Shown piece after piece: positions 1 to 6,969 of a stretch of DNA of 64,000 nt (positions are counted from its first letter, which is position 1; every line of letters begins with the position of its first letter). The notes under the pieces were generated by a model, which saw only the letters and a program-made list of their open reading frames with translations, did not search any database and was not told the DNA's origin. The position numbers and the translations under genes were made by a program. The stretch is taken from the IMG/VR virus record IMGVR_UViG_3300017989_000082, positions 1 to 64,000 of that record; one strand, 5' to 3'. The DNA is from a virus.

Positions 1-291
1 CTGCGTCGGGGTTATATTATGGGATAATTCCTCTTTAATTTCTTTCTCCGGAAAACCAGGCACCACCGGTTCACGCACTATCTTTTTCAGGGGTAGTTTT
101 ATCTTCGGTTTCGGGGCTGGTTTTTTGTGAAGCTCCGTTGGCTTGGAAAGATCAAATTGCTCAATGATCTTTTTCTTGATGGATTCAGTTTGCCGCCCGG
201 TACGCCCCTTTTCGGTTTTTCTCTTTTTGTCGGATTTTCTGGCTGATGGAGGCGAACTGATTTTGGCCCGCAATTTGTCTAATTCGGTCAT
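1..291 (-). CDS. Partial basic protein, N-terminal 97 residues
   Basis: The reading frame opens at an ATG (complement of 289-291) preceded by AGGAG, and stays open to the window edge, so the C-terminus is missing. The visible part is rich in Lys, Arg and Pro, with basic runs and no recognisable domain. It starts 5 bp after the stop of the RadC-like gene and is probably co-transcribed with it. The composition suggests a disordered, nucleic-acid-binding tail. This is inference, and no function is assigned. Confidence 0.7.
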   Translation of the reverse strand, partial: MTELDKLRAKISSPPSARKSDKKRKTEKGRTGRQTESIKKKIIEQFDLSKPTELHKKPAPKPKIKLPLKKIVREPVVPGFPEKEIKEELSHNITPTQ

Positions 292-296
292 TGGAA

Positions 297-827
297 TTAC
301 TCCTGTTTGGCGTTATTAACTTCCTCAATTATAGCAAGAAGTTTCTCCTCAGTCAAAGCTTTACCGTCTCCTATTTTTTCGTTGATTTCAATGATCTGGC
401 ATATACTCAGGTAGCGATCTTGGTAGTCAACAATGATGGAATCAAGGAGTTCAATATTGTGGAGACAGCACGCGCGACTTATGTTGAGCGTTAACTCTAT
501 GTCTTCTTCTGATACATTGAGAACATTTCCCATCGGATGATTGTGTCCAATAATTATCCTGTGGCTTCCGGTCAGGCAGGCAAATCTTATTACTGCCGCT
601 ATTGTCGTAACAACATGGTCGCTGGTTCCCTTTGCCAGCTCGTGTACGCCAGTAATATAGTTGTTTTTGTCTAAAGATAATACGATTAAGAACTCACGAT
701 CCTTTTTACCTATGAGATCAAGGATAACCCTTGCGGTCTCATCAGAGTTTGATGCCCTTAATGTTGAGACTTCAACCACCCCAGCCTCTTTTAATTCGGT
801 TTCCCATAGTGTAACTTGCTCTGCCAT
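297..827 (-). CDS. RadC-like JAB/MPN-domain protein
   Basis: 176 residues. The segment from about residue 45 to 145 matches the RadC/JAB fold. It carries the metal-binding signature HNHP (95-98) followed by Ser106 and Asp109, equivalent to HxHP...S..D of RadC proteins, then a helix and the ELLDSIIV strand typical of the family. The HhH domain of full-length host RadC is absent, as is common in phage and plasmid versions. RadC-type proteins are predicted metalloproteases whose role is unsettled; many lie on mobile elements. It is followed directly by the partial basic protein at 1-291. Confidence 0.85.
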   Translation of the reverse strand: MAEQVTLWETELKEAGVVEVSTLRASNSDETARVILDLIGKKDREFLIVLSLDKNNYITGVHELAKGTSDHVVTTIAAVIRFACLTGSHRIIIGHNHPMGNVLNVSEEDIELTLNISRACCLHNIELLDSIIVDYQDRYLSICQIIEINEKIGDGKALTEEKLLAIIEEVNNAKQE

Positions 828-879
828 TATATGCCTTTCTGAACATTTCTGCTCCTTATTGCAGGGTTAAAGGAAAACG

Positions 880-902
880 GGGGCGACAACTTGTGTCGCC
901 CC
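880..902 (-). terminator. Intrinsic terminator after the Lys/Ala-rich gene
   Basis: A 9-bp GC-rich stem (880-888 with 894-902) has a 5-nt loop. On the minus strand it is followed by a T-rich run (CGTTTTCCTTT). It lies between the gene at 939-1568 and the RadC-like gene, so the latter may need its own promoter or read-through. Confidence 0.75.
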
Positions 903-938
903 TATTCCTCGGGCGCGGTGATTTCTTGCTGGACTTAT

Positions 939-1568
939 TTAGCCAGCCTTCTCGAAGCCCACTTTCTCCATCATGCGGACGAAGGTATTGAAGCTGTTTT
1001 TGGTCGGCTTGCACCACCAGTACTTGCCGACCTTGTTGGCCTGGTCCTTCAGGCCGTCCAGCTTCCCAACGTCTTGCAGGGCAACACCGTTGGTCTTGGT
1101 TTTGGAGCCCTTGTAAACGGGCCGCCCGAAGCCGACCATGCCGGGGTAGTTGTCGCCGGTCACAATGCGAATCTCAACCTTCGGCTGGCGGTAGTCCCTG
1201 ATGCGAACAATGTCACCGCTCTCGGCGTTCATGCTGGTGGTGAAGTCCACATTCACGAACTGCTTTGTCAGCCGTTTCAGGAAGTCCAGCGGCTGTTCTG
1301 CTTCTTCCCGGCGTTCACGCTTGACGAACTTGTTGATCTCGCGATACGGGTCACGGGAGCCGTGATAGGCTTGCTGCTCCAGAAACTTCTTGTCGAAAGG
1401 CGTAGCTTTCCTCTTCTTCTCATCCTTCGGAGCAGCCTTTGCCTTCTTGCTGGGAGCCGGGGGCGCGGCTTCAACTTCAACCGGAGCTTCGGTGGCCGTG
1501 GGGGTCGCCGCGGGGGCGGCAGTCTTCGTCTTTGCTTTCTTTGCTTTTTTGCTCTTCTTTGTAGCCAT
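939..1568 (-). CDS. Hypothetical protein with Lys/Ala/Pro-rich tail
   Basis: 209 residues from the ATG at 1568, chosen because AAAGGAGG lies 6 nt upstream; an in-frame ATG farther upstream lies across the sigma-54 promoter. Residues 1-55 are a histone-H1-like basic, Ala/Pro-rich tail. Residues 60-209 are a compact charged and aromatic domain ending in NSFNTFVRMMEKVGFEKAG, which I do not recognise. The only operon signal is a divergent sigma-54 promoter at 1641-1656 and a downstream terminator. A DNA-binding role is possible but unproven. Confidence 0.8.
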   Translation of the reverse strand: MATKKSKKAKKAKTKTAAPAATPTATEAPVEVEAAPPAPSKKAKAAPKDEKKRKATPFDKKFLEQQAYHGSRDPYREINKFVKRERREEAEQPLDFLKRLTKQFVNVDFTTSMNAESGDIVRIRDYRQPKVEIRIVTGDNYPGMVGFGRPVYKGSKTKTNGVALQDVGKLDGLKDQANKVGKYWWCKPTKNSFNTFVRMMEKVGFEKAG

Positions 1569-1640
1569 GTTTACCTCCTTTGTGTGGTTGTTGTATGTGG
1601 CTACTGTCCAATTGCTTACTGCGCTGTTGCCCGGAAAGTA

Positions 1641-1656
1641 TGCAACCGCCATGCCA
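1641..1656 (-). promoter_or_regulatory. Sigma-54 promoter, minus strand
   Basis: On the minus strand this reads TGGCATGGCGGTTGCA: GG and GC doublets exactly 10 nt apart, as in the -24/-12 consensus TGGCAC-N5-TTGC. It lies 73 bp before the ATG of the 939-1568 gene and is divergent from the promoter at 1978. The dyad pair at 1785-1823 lies between the two. Confidence 0.85.
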
Positions 1657-1784
1657 ACGTGGTCATCGTGTACTCGTCATTATTCATCTCAACTGAAGAG
1701 TTTTGAGTTTGCTACATTTATTTTTTTCAGCCAATTTCGATGGGTCAGGGCGGTTAGCTTCGATTACCGTTGAAGAGTTTAAAA

Positions 1785-1823
1785 GTGCCGCTCTTTGTCA
1801 CTTTAAATAACTCTTTTTGTCAC
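1785..1823. promoter_or_regulatory. Paired activator dyads (candidate enhancer)
   Basis: Two 17-bp sites: GTGCC-N7-GTCAC (1785-1801) and ATAAC-N7-GTCAC (1807-1823), 22 bp apart. They fit the dyad consensus seen before the other sigma-54 promoters of this phage (GTNAC/GTGCC-N7-GKCAC). Placed between two divergent sigma-54 promoters, they could serve both. A weaker third site, ATTAC-N7-GAGTT, is at 1763-1779. The rest of the 464-bp gap is AT-rich with no gene. Confidence 0.7.
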
Positions 1824-1977
1824 TCTACTCTATTTATCATCGTCATCTTATTATCTTCTCTTTTTGGCCAACCGCCCCCTTTAAGTATTGACTACAAATT
1901 GGTACGGCGACTGCTCTATTATCAGCCGTAAAGAGGTCGCCAGCGTAGACTATAAATTATTGGAATCGCTATACTTT

Positions 1978-1993
1978 TGGCATGGCATTTGCA
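1978..1993 (+). promoter_or_regulatory. Sigma-54 promoter
   Basis: TGGCATGGCATTTGCA, with GG (1979-1980) and GC (1991-1992) in -24/-12 register. The initially transcribed region contains GGGTAAC, as in other members of the set. It drives the operon beginning at 2033. Confidence 0.85.
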
Positions 1994-2032
1994 TAATTTT
2001 TGGGTAACAAATTAAGCCATGAAGGAGCTAAA

Positions 2033-2284
2033 ATGAAAAAGTATTATATCAAAAGAAGACAAAGAAGACTTGGTGGGTGGGCTGTTATGTGTCCCTGTTG
2101 CGACAAACCAATTGCCAACGGGATGCGTAAAGAAGTTGCCGAGGCATATTGCGCCTTGCAAAACAGCGATGCCCTTCAGCGACAAATAGACAAAGAGTTT
2201 AAGAAAGGAATTTGCTATGATCCTGAAGGAATCACAGAGAGAATTGTTGAAGCCTATTATCGAACAGGCAGGTTTCCTGTCTAA
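2033..2284 (+). CDS. Small hypothetical protein with CxxC
   Basis: 83 residues from the ATG at 2033, preceded by GAAGGAGC. The basic N-terminus (KKYYIKRRQRR) is followed by a CPCC motif that could bind metal, then a helical C-terminal half. First gene of a sigma-54 operon. It overlaps the next gene by 68 bp. I do not recognise a family. Confidence 0.7.
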   Translation: MKKYYIKRRQRRLGGWAVMCPCCDKPIANGMRKEVAEAYCALQNSDALQRQIDKEFKKGICYDPEGITERIVEAYYRTGRFPV

Positions 2285-2498
2285 AAAAGATATTGAGGCC
2301 CTGCTGGCAAGTGGCGACAACATGGGGCAATTGCCCTGTCTGATCCGCTGTGGGAATGTCAGGCTTATTACGGCGATGATGTATGCGCCTATTATGGTGC
2401 AGATTATTAATAACGAAACTGTCGTGAATGATTATGTCAGAGATGTTTCCTTTGACAAGGCAACATACGACAAAATCAAAGCGGCACTCGGGAGGTAG
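2217..2498 (+). CDS. Hypothetical protein
   Basis: 93 residues with an amphipathic N-terminal segment. The start at 2217 has AAAGGA upstream but overlaps the preceding gene by 68 bp. A shorter start at 2322 would remove the overlap. The protein ends 2 bp before the Pol X-like gene, which suggests translational coupling. No family recognised. Confidence 0.6.
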   Translation: MILKESQRELLKPIIEQAGFLSKKDIEALLASGDNMGQLPCLIRCGNVRLITAMMYAPIMVQIINNETVVNDYVRDVSFDKATYDKIKAALGR

Positions 2499-2500
2499 TA

Positions 2501-3361
2501 ATGGCTAAGGGAAAGAAAATGAAAACGATCCACGCAAGGCCCATAGCCAAGGAGGTTGAGGCGGCTCTTAAGGCCGTGCCTTGCGTGGCCGATGTTGTAG
2601 TTTGTGGTTCGATGCGGCGGATGCGCCCCGAGCTGAACGATGTAGATGTGGTCGTCGTCAGCGAAACCATGAACCCGAAGGGCCAAATCTGGTCGCAACT
2701 GCCAAAGTGCGACCATCTTAACAACGGAAACACCGACAAGCGCATTATTTATAAGGGGCTTCAGTTCGACATTCGGGTGTTTCCGCATCGGGCAAAAGGG
2801 GCGGCTCTGCTGTTCTCAACTGGCTCTGCCCGCTTCAATGTGCAGATGCGAAGTCATGCCAAGCGGCTCGGCTTTAAGCTGAACCGCTACGGTGTCTGGA
2901 AGGGGGACACAAACCTGACAGTGGGGTTTGATGAAAAGCAGATCTTTGAATTATTGGGGCTGAAGTATGTTGAGCCTAAAGATCGTGATGACAGCATTAT
3001 CACCAATAAGAAGATAAAGAGGCGCACATGGGTTATCAGAAGCAAGAGTAACCCGAACAAGAAATACAAGGTAAGCCTTGAGGATGGCGAGCTTCGATGC
3101 GAGTGTAAGGGTTTTACTTTTCGACGAACCTGCTGGCATACCAAGAAGGTAAGAGAAAGCCTTGGTGATGTTATGCCTGAAAAGGAGAGAATTCACAAGT
3201 ATCGTAAGATAAAAGTCATGTGCTCGTCATGCAATGAATGGCACGATGAACGGGAAGTAGATGGCATGGATATTTATGAGGACATGGAGGGAAAAGATGT
3301 TTTAGTATTCATCTGCCCCCGGTGTGGAACCAAGCGGGAATCTCGCCGCTATATGGAATAA
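2501..3361 (+). CDS. Pol X-like nucleotidyltransferase fused to SWIM and zinc-ribbon domains
   Basis: 286 residues. Residues 10-165 match the DNA polymerase beta/X palm: GSMRR (36-40) and DVD (47-49) provide two catalytic Asp, Asp90 in FDIRVF the third, and 113-161 carry the thumb-like pattern N.QMR..A..LGFKL...G...LGL.Y..P.DR. The usual N-terminal 8-kDa/HhH domain is missing. Residues 175-216 form a SWIM zinc finger (Cys200, Cys202, Cys211, His213). Residues 236-280 form a zinc ribbon (Cys241, Cys244, Cys272, Cys275). The catalytic triad suggests an active nucleotidyltransferase; a DNA-repair or end-modifying role is inference. I do not know this exact architecture as a named family. Confidence 0.8.
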   Translation: MAKGKKMKTIHARPIAKEVEAALKAVPCVADVVVCGSMRRMRPELNDVDVVVVSETMNPKGQIWSQLPKCDHLNNGNTDKRIIYKGLQFDIRVFPHRAKGAALLFSTGSARFNVQMRSHAKRLGFKLNRYGVWKGDTNLTVGFDEKQIFELLGLKYVEPKDRDDSIITNKKIKRRTWVIRSKSNPNKKYKVSLEDGELRCECKGFTFRRTCWHTKKVRESLGDVMPEKERIHKYRKIKVMCSSCNEWHDEREVDGMDIYEDMEGKDVLVFICPRCGTKRESRRYME

Positions 3362-3362
3362 A

Positions 3363-3390
3363 TTGCTTGATATGGATTTTCTGTTATGAT
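3363..3390 (+). promoter_or_regulatory. Probable sigma-70 promoter for the structured RNA
   Basis: TTGCTT-N16-TATGAT, followed by an AT-rich start region. The predicted start near 3397 coincides with the 5' end of the structured segment. The match is moderate. Confidence 0.5.
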
Positions 3391-3396
3391 AATATT

Positions 3397-3682
3397 AACG
3401 AACCTGTTGGAGCTGAGCCTGTGGAGGTTGGTACGAAATTTTTGCGTGGGTGTCCATGCGTCCGGCAGAGGGAGGCCGTACCGTAAAAAGAGTCATGCTG
3501 CCGGTGCATAGTGGGGTATGGGTTGGGAGCTTCGCCAGCCCTCTCCGTTATAACGGCCTACATGGGCCTAGGAGGGTAAATGGACACACAGTGCTGAGAC
3601 TTTCGGTTGCGGTCGAAGCAGGGCGGTTAGATAGCTAGTTCTCCAGCTTATGCCGCCCCTCCCAAGCAACCGCTTTTCTTTT
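3397..3682 (+). ncRNA. Structured non-coding RNA with a 23S-like hairpin
   Basis: A 286-nt segment has its own promoter and no convincing gene. Complementary pairs include 3430-3435/3477-3482 (GGTACG/CGTACC), 3450-3456/3581-3587 (GTGTCCA/TGGACAC), 3462-3468/3498-3504 (CCGGCAG/CTGCCGG), 3520-3526/3535-3541, and 3604-3610/3666-3672 (CGGTTGC/GCAACCG) enclosing 3621-3626/3653-3658. The first and third cross, so a pseudoknot is possible. Bases 3629-3644 (AGATAGCTAGTTCTCC) differ at one base from the 23S rRNA helix 35 hairpin. The 3' end is a GC stem followed by CTTTTCTTTT. Class unknown. Confidence 0.6.
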
Positions 3683-3698
3683 AACCAAGGAGGAAACA

Positions 3699-4187
3699 AT
3701 GAGTAGCGTATTACAAACAAGGTTTGGCAGACTCGTGATATGGGCGGCCGACAAAGACACAGTCAAAATCTCACCATCTGATTCCCCTGTAAAGATCTAT
3801 GGTGTGGGGTATGATGTCCACGCCACTCTTTGCAGATATGAAGAAGATGAATTCCAGATTTGTGATCCCGAAGAGTTTATTATGTCAAGATCCATACAGT
3901 CAGTAGACTGGAAAGACAAATTTGCTACGCCAGCGGCTAAGGAGGCCATGCATAAGGAGCTAGAGTATTTAGTACCTCTGTGGGCTTTGGAAAATATAGA
4001 AGAAAAACCTGAAGATGAAGGCATTCCCCCCGAAGATCCAGTTGAGCCTGAGCCTGAAAAGAATGAAGAACCAGATGATGGGCCAGACCTTACAACTATT
4101 GAAGGCAAGCGAGAAATGATCGCCAAGCTGAAAGAGCAGATTGCCCAGCTTAAGGTCGAGATAAATGAGGCCAAAAAGAGGCAGTAG
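3699..4187 (+). CDS. Hypothetical acidic protein with C-terminal coiled coil
   Basis: 162 residues; AAGGAGG lies 7 nt upstream of the ATG. Residues 1-100 look globular. Residues 105-130 are a Pro/Glu/Asp-rich linker. Residues 132-162 form a heptad-like coiled coil (MIAKLKEQIAQLKVEINEAK). It directly follows the structured RNA and may be expressed from the same transcript. Not recognised; the coiled coil suggests oligomerisation. Confidence 0.75.
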   Translation: MSSVLQTRFGRLVIWAADKDTVKISPSDSPVKIYGVGYDVHATLCRYEEDEFQICDPEEFIMSRSIQSVDWKDKFATPAAKEAMHKELEYLVPLWALENIEEKPEDEGIPPEDPVEPEPEKNEEPDDGPDLTTIEGKREMIAKLKEQIAQLKVEINEAKKRQ

Positions 4188-4206
4188 CAGTAACAAAGAG
4201 TGTCAC
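4168..4206. promoter_or_regulatory. Paired activator dyads upstream of promoter 4267
   Basis: GTAAC-N7-GTCAC at 4190-4206 is a full match. A degenerate partner AGGCC-N7-GGCAG at 4168-4184 lies 22 bp upstream, inside the end of the preceding gene. An intrinsic terminator lies between this pair and the promoter, as expected if the activator acts by DNA looping. Confidence 0.65.
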
Positions 4207-4230
4207 TTTAGATTCCTAGATTAAACACCG

Positions 4231-4262
4231 AGGCCCTCAAGATAGTCCTAGAGGGCCTTTTT
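4231..4262 (+). terminator. Intrinsic terminator
   Basis: Eight-bp stem AGGCCCTC/GAGGGCCT (4231-4238 with 4251-4258) followed by a T run. It closes the 3699-4187 unit and insulates the sigma-54 promoter that begins 5 bp later. Confidence 0.85.
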
Positions 4263-4266
4263 ACGA

Positions 4267-4282
4267 TGGCACGCTGTTTGCA
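4267..4282 (+). promoter_or_regulatory. Sigma-54 promoter
   Basis: TGGCACGCTGTTTGCA is the closest match in the window to the textbook TGGCACG-N4-TTGCA. GG at 4268-4269 and GC at 4280-4281. Downstream GGGGTAAC...ACCC then GAAAGGAGG leads into the 4324 gene. Confidence 0.9.
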
Positions 4283-4323
4283 TACCTTTGGGGTAACGCA
4301 CACAACCCGAAAGGAGGCAAGTT

Positions 4324-4692
4324 ATGGCGACAAGAATTACAGAAGGTTTTATGAAGGCGATCAGGCCAAAAATTGAGGAAGCTCTTGAGCTGGTAGGGGA
4401 AGAGTTTGAAGTTGAGTTTGAAACTGCCAGAGCCACCTACAATGAAAACTGGTTTGAAATGAAGATCAAGTGCAAGGCCGCCGGGGGTCTGACCAGAGAG
4501 CAAACTGATTATGATAACAGGCGTGCCAGGATTGGACTTCCGCCGCGAGGCAACACGGTCCACCTGAACGGCGTGCCGTATGAGATTTACGGCTGGAAGG
4601 TTTCAGCCAGAAAGTACAAGATTATTGTTATTGACAGGCGAACGGGAGAGCGGCTCAAGTGTACGCCCTGGGCGATCATCAACAGCCTTTAA
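4324..4692 (+). CDS. Hypothetical protein
   Basis: 122 residues; AAAGGAGG precedes the ATG. The first 45 residues are acidic and helical, the rest basic and beta-rich. First of five small genes, each with an AAGGAG-type ribosome-binding site and short gaps, in the operon of promoter 4267. No family recognised. Confidence 0.8.
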   Translation: MATRITEGFMKAIRPKIEEALELVGEEFEVEFETARATYNENWFEMKIKCKAAGGLTREQTDYDNRRARIGLPPRGNTVHLNGVPYEIYGWKVSARKYKIIVIDRRTGERLKCTPWAIINSL

Positions 4693-4703
4693 GGAGAACA
4701 GCT

Positions 4704-5012
4704 ATGTCAAATGTAAAGAAAATTCATCTTGAATACGTTCGGCACCTGTATGAGGAGCATTATTGTTACGATCATGCTGATTATCAGTACCTCATGATGC
4801 AGATTGGCCGAATTGTTACGAATCACAACGAGGGATTGTTGGTGGAAGTCACTCCATTTAACGGCTCCAAAAGCAGGGTCGTTATTAGCGGCGAAGAGGC
4901 TGTTTCCTACCTTTGGCTTAAAAAGATGGCCAGATGCATGAGAGCCTATGGCTCCAAATTCAATGGCTACCACCAGGACATTGAGGATAACGGCCCACAG
5001 ATAGCATTATAA
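4704..5012 (+). CDS. Hypothetical protein
   Basis: 102 residues from the ATG at 4704, chosen for AAGGAGA 8 nt upstream rather than the longer frame that overlaps the previous gene. His/Tyr-rich N-terminus (YEEHYCYDHADYQY). No recognised domain. Second gene of the operon. Confidence 0.8.
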   Translation: MSNVKKIHLEYVRHLYEEHYCYDHADYQYLMMQIGRIVTNHNEGLLVEVTPFNGSKSRVVISGEEAVSYLWLKKMARCMRAYGSKFNGYHQDIEDNGPQIAL

Positions 5013-5022
5013 GGAGGCTAAA

Positions 5023-5235
5023 ATGAAGGCGTTGGACGGAACAGAATTAACAAAGGTATTGTGGAAGGATATTCGTGACGGGGACATTGTATATCTTTAC
5101 GCCACACATCAGGGTAAGGAGTATGGGATAGGGCCTTTCAGGGTGGTGTCAAAAAATAGAAGAGCCTTATGCCGAGTTGATTCAAAAAGAAATTTTCTTA
5201 ACTATCCTGAAGAGTTGTATAGAATCAAAATATAA
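5023..5235 (+). CDS. Small hypothetical protein
   Basis: 70 residues; AAGGAGG precedes the ATG. Predicted to be a small beta-barrel-like protein (GDIVYLYATHQGKEYGIGPFRVV), unassigned. Third gene of the operon. Confidence 0.75.
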   Translation: MKALDGTELTKVLWKDIRDGDIVYLYATHQGKEYGIGPFRVVSKNRRALCRVDSKRNFLNYPEELYRIKI

Positions 5236-5246
5236 GGAGGCTTAAC

Positions 5247-5435
5247 ATGAACACGATTAACTGCGTAGGTTGTGGAAAAGAGCTTAAGTTGCAGGTTTGC
5301 CAGTCTGCGGCTGGATACTATGCTGGCCACTGGTGTAAGACCTGTGGACCACACGACCGTCAGAGCTTTTACTTTGGAACCAAAGAGGAGGCTCAGGAGA
5401 TGGTTGATCAGATGGTGAGCGCAACCAATAATTAG
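5247..5435 (+). CDS. Small zinc-ribbon-like protein
   Basis: 62 residues with AAGGAGG upstream. Cys6-x2-Cys9 and Cys30-x2-Cys33 form a probable zinc-ribbon. A helical tail follows. One of many small Cys-rich proteins in this regulon. Function unknown. Confidence 0.75.
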   Translation: MNTINCVGCGKELKLQVCQSAAGYYAGHWCKTCGPHDRQSFYFGTKEEAQEMVDQMVSATNN

Positions 5436-5445
5436 GAGGTGGTTA

Positions 5446-5685
5446 ATGTTTTGCAAGAATACGCTTCGGCGTAAGCCGAGCCAGATTTACAACCCGGCAG
5501 ATGTCGGCAGTTTTGGTACTATTTACGTGAATCCTACCACATACCATGAGTTTGAACAGCGAGTCCCGAATCATGGTTTCAATTTATTAATTTCTCGTAA
5601 TATTCCTGATGGGCACTTAGAGCTCGTAACACAAGATTCTAGGAAGATGGTTACACTTGATGCTCTGGTCGCCTTTCTCCGGTAA
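5446..5685 (+). CDS. Small hypothetical protein
   Basis: 79 residues with AGGAGG upstream. Last gene of the operon. Its stop codon overlaps the first activator dyad of the next promoter, so the regulatory sites are packed against the coding DNA. Not recognised. Confidence 0.75.
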   Translation: MFCKNTLRRKPSQIYNPADVGSFGTIYVNPTTYHEFEQRVPNHGFNLLISRNIPDGHLELVTQDSRKMVTLDALVAFLR

Positions 5686-5719
5686 CTCTTTACGGCACTC
5701 CAGTAACAAATAGAGTCAT
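5682..5719. promoter_or_regulatory. Paired activator dyads upstream of promoter 5773
   Basis: GTAAC-N7-GGCAC (5682-5698) and GTAAC-N7-GTCAT (5703-5719), 21 bp or two helical turns apart. The pair ends 55 bp before the -24 GG, exactly as for the pair at 6806-6843. Confidence 0.75.
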
Positions 5720-5772
5720 TAGACAATTAACTCCTTTGATTGGTTACCTGAATAGACTACTCTTTTTCAGGT

Positions 5773-5788
5773 TGGCATGGCTGTTGCA
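5773..5788 (+). promoter_or_regulatory. Sigma-54 promoter
   Basis: TGGCATGGCTGTTGCA, GG 5774-5775 and GC 5786-5787. It is preceded by the box GACTACTCTTTTTCAGG shared with promoters at 6897 and 11811. It is followed by GGGTAACAACCC, a possible 5' hairpin, and GAAAGGAG. Confidence 0.9.
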
Positions 5789-5829
5789 TACCTGTAGGGT
5801 AACAACCCGCACCGAAAGGAGAATGGAAA

Positions 5830-6141
5830 ATGAAAAATGGAAAGAAGACGAAAGTGTATCACGCAGACCCGCCGCGGTTTAGTGTGTTTGGCGATGAAGA
5901 GCTGCTGGAATCCCTTCATGATTTTCCCAGCGGCTACGAGTTGGCCGCTACTGCCGATTTCCCCATGCTGGATCTTGTTTACCAGCTTACCAACAGTATT
6001 GACTGGCCGTGGTGGGAGAATGAGGGTGTCACCATGGAGGGTAATGTTGAGGGTCGGCGAAGTACCAGCGTCGGTGATGTCATTGTGATTCCCGACGGAA
6101 GCCGCTTCGTGGTCGCCCTTATGGGTTTCAAACAATTTTAA
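5830..6141 (+). CDS. Hypothetical protein
   Basis: 103 residues; GAAAGGAGA upstream. A basic N-terminus is followed by a mixed alpha/beta domain. First gene downstream of the sigma-54 promoter at 5773. No family recognised. Confidence 0.78.
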   Translation: MKNGKKTKVYHADPPRFSVFGDEELLESLHDFPSGYELAATADFPMLDLVYQLTNSIDWPWWENEGVTMEGNVEGRRSTSVGDVIVIPDGSRFVVALMGFKQF

Positions 6142-6152
6142 GGATGTGCATC

Positions 6153-6350
6153 ATGTCAAGGGTTGCCACCAAAGAGCAAATCATTGATGATATTCTATCA
6201 GACACCAGCGAGCATTGCGATAACATTGGTGAAATACTCTATGAACTCTTTACCAGAGAACAAAACACCCAAAAGCTCAGGTCTTTGCTTGAGGAATACT
6301 TTGCCGATGAATCAGCTCTGACCAAATGGCAACAACTTGACTGGATATAA
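6153..6350 (+). CDS. Small acidic helical protein
   Basis: 65 residues from the ATG at 6153, where AAGGA lies 8 nt upstream; the ATG at 6144 overlaps that site. Strongly acidic and helical. Second gene of the 5773 operon. Not recognised. Confidence 0.7.
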   Translation: MSRVATKEQIIDDILSDTSEHCDNIGEILYELFTREQNTQKLRSLLEEYFADESALTKWQQLDWI

Positions 6351-6359
6351 GGAGGCACT

Positions 6360-6722
6360 ATGCCTAGCATGAGAGACACACATAAGAGAATAGAAAAAAG
6401 ACTCAAAAAAATGGAGGAAGAAATGCCCTACAAAGAAGAATACATGGAGCAGGCCAAGGCCGCGGCTGAGCAGGTCGCACGCCTTATCAACAATTTCAGC
6501 GATGATCCTGCCAAAGCCTTTGTTGAGGCGATGGGCAGTCAGCACCGCACGCTCCAGCAAAACTTCATGGGGCTGGTTTGCGGATGGATTCAAATGAATG
6601 CCGACCGCTACGCCCGCGGCCAGTACGACCTACGCAATGAGGCGACTTGCCAGCTTTGCGCCAGAATTAAGGAATCGCTTGAGACCTGTGGCTACGAGCT
6701 ATATAAGTTACCAACAGTATAA
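6360..6722 (+). CDS. Helical hypothetical protein
   Basis: 120 residues; AAGGAGG upstream. The N-terminal 30 residues are a charged helix (KRIEKRLKKMEEE). The rest is helical with a late CxxC (QLCARI region has spaced Cys). Last gene before a terminator. Not recognised. Confidence 0.75.
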   Translation: MPSMRDTHKRIEKRLKKMEEEMPYKEEYMEQAKAAAEQVARLINNFSDDPAKAFVEAMGSQHRTLQQNFMGLVCGWIQMNADRYARGQYDLRNEATCQLCARIKESLETCGYELYKLPTV

Positions 6723-6738
6723 CCTAGAACCTACGAGT

Positions 6739-6781
6739 CCGCAGGGGAATTAAACTCCTTTCGCCCCTGCGGGCCTTTTTT
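6739..6781 (+). terminator. Intrinsic terminator
   Basis: Nine-bp stem CCGCAGGGG/CCCCTGCGG (6739-6747 with 6764-6772) with a 16-nt loop and a following T6 run. It ends the operon started at 5773. Confidence 0.85.
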
Positions 6782-6805
6782 ATCTTATTAACGGATATCG
6801 TTTTA

Positions 6806-6843
6806 GTAACTCTTTACGGCGCTCTAATGACTCTTTGCGGCAC
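6806..6843. promoter_or_regulatory. Paired activator dyads upstream of promoter 6897
   Basis: GTAAC-N7-GGCGC (6806-6822) and ATGAC-N7-GGCAC (6827-6843), 21 bp apart. The distance to the -24 GG is 55 bp, identical to the previous unit. Confidence 0.75.
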
Positions 6844-6896
6844 TGAGATTAACAGACCATATTTCTCTTCCTTAAATAGATTACTCTTTTTCAGGC

Positions 6897-6912
6897 TGGC
6901 ATGGGTGTTGCA
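6897..6912 (+). promoter_or_regulatory. Sigma-54 promoter
   Basis: TGGCATGGGTGTTGCA, GG 6898-6899 and GC 6910-6911. Box GATTACTCTTTTTCAGG lies directly upstream, and AGGGTGTAAG follows at the likely start. Confidence 0.9.
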
Positions 6913-6969
6913 TACAAATAGGGTGTAAGCGTTGAACCCAACCGACACAACAACCGAAAGGAGACTACT

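Noticed and set aside
891-1706. 271-codon plus-strand frame opposite the 939-1568 gene
   Set aside because: Shadow of the minus-strand gene, whose ribosome-binding site, promoter and terminator are all clear.
3450-3638. 62-codon frame inside the structured RNA
   Set aside because: Poor composition and no ribosome-binding site; the base-pairing evidence for an RNA is stronger.
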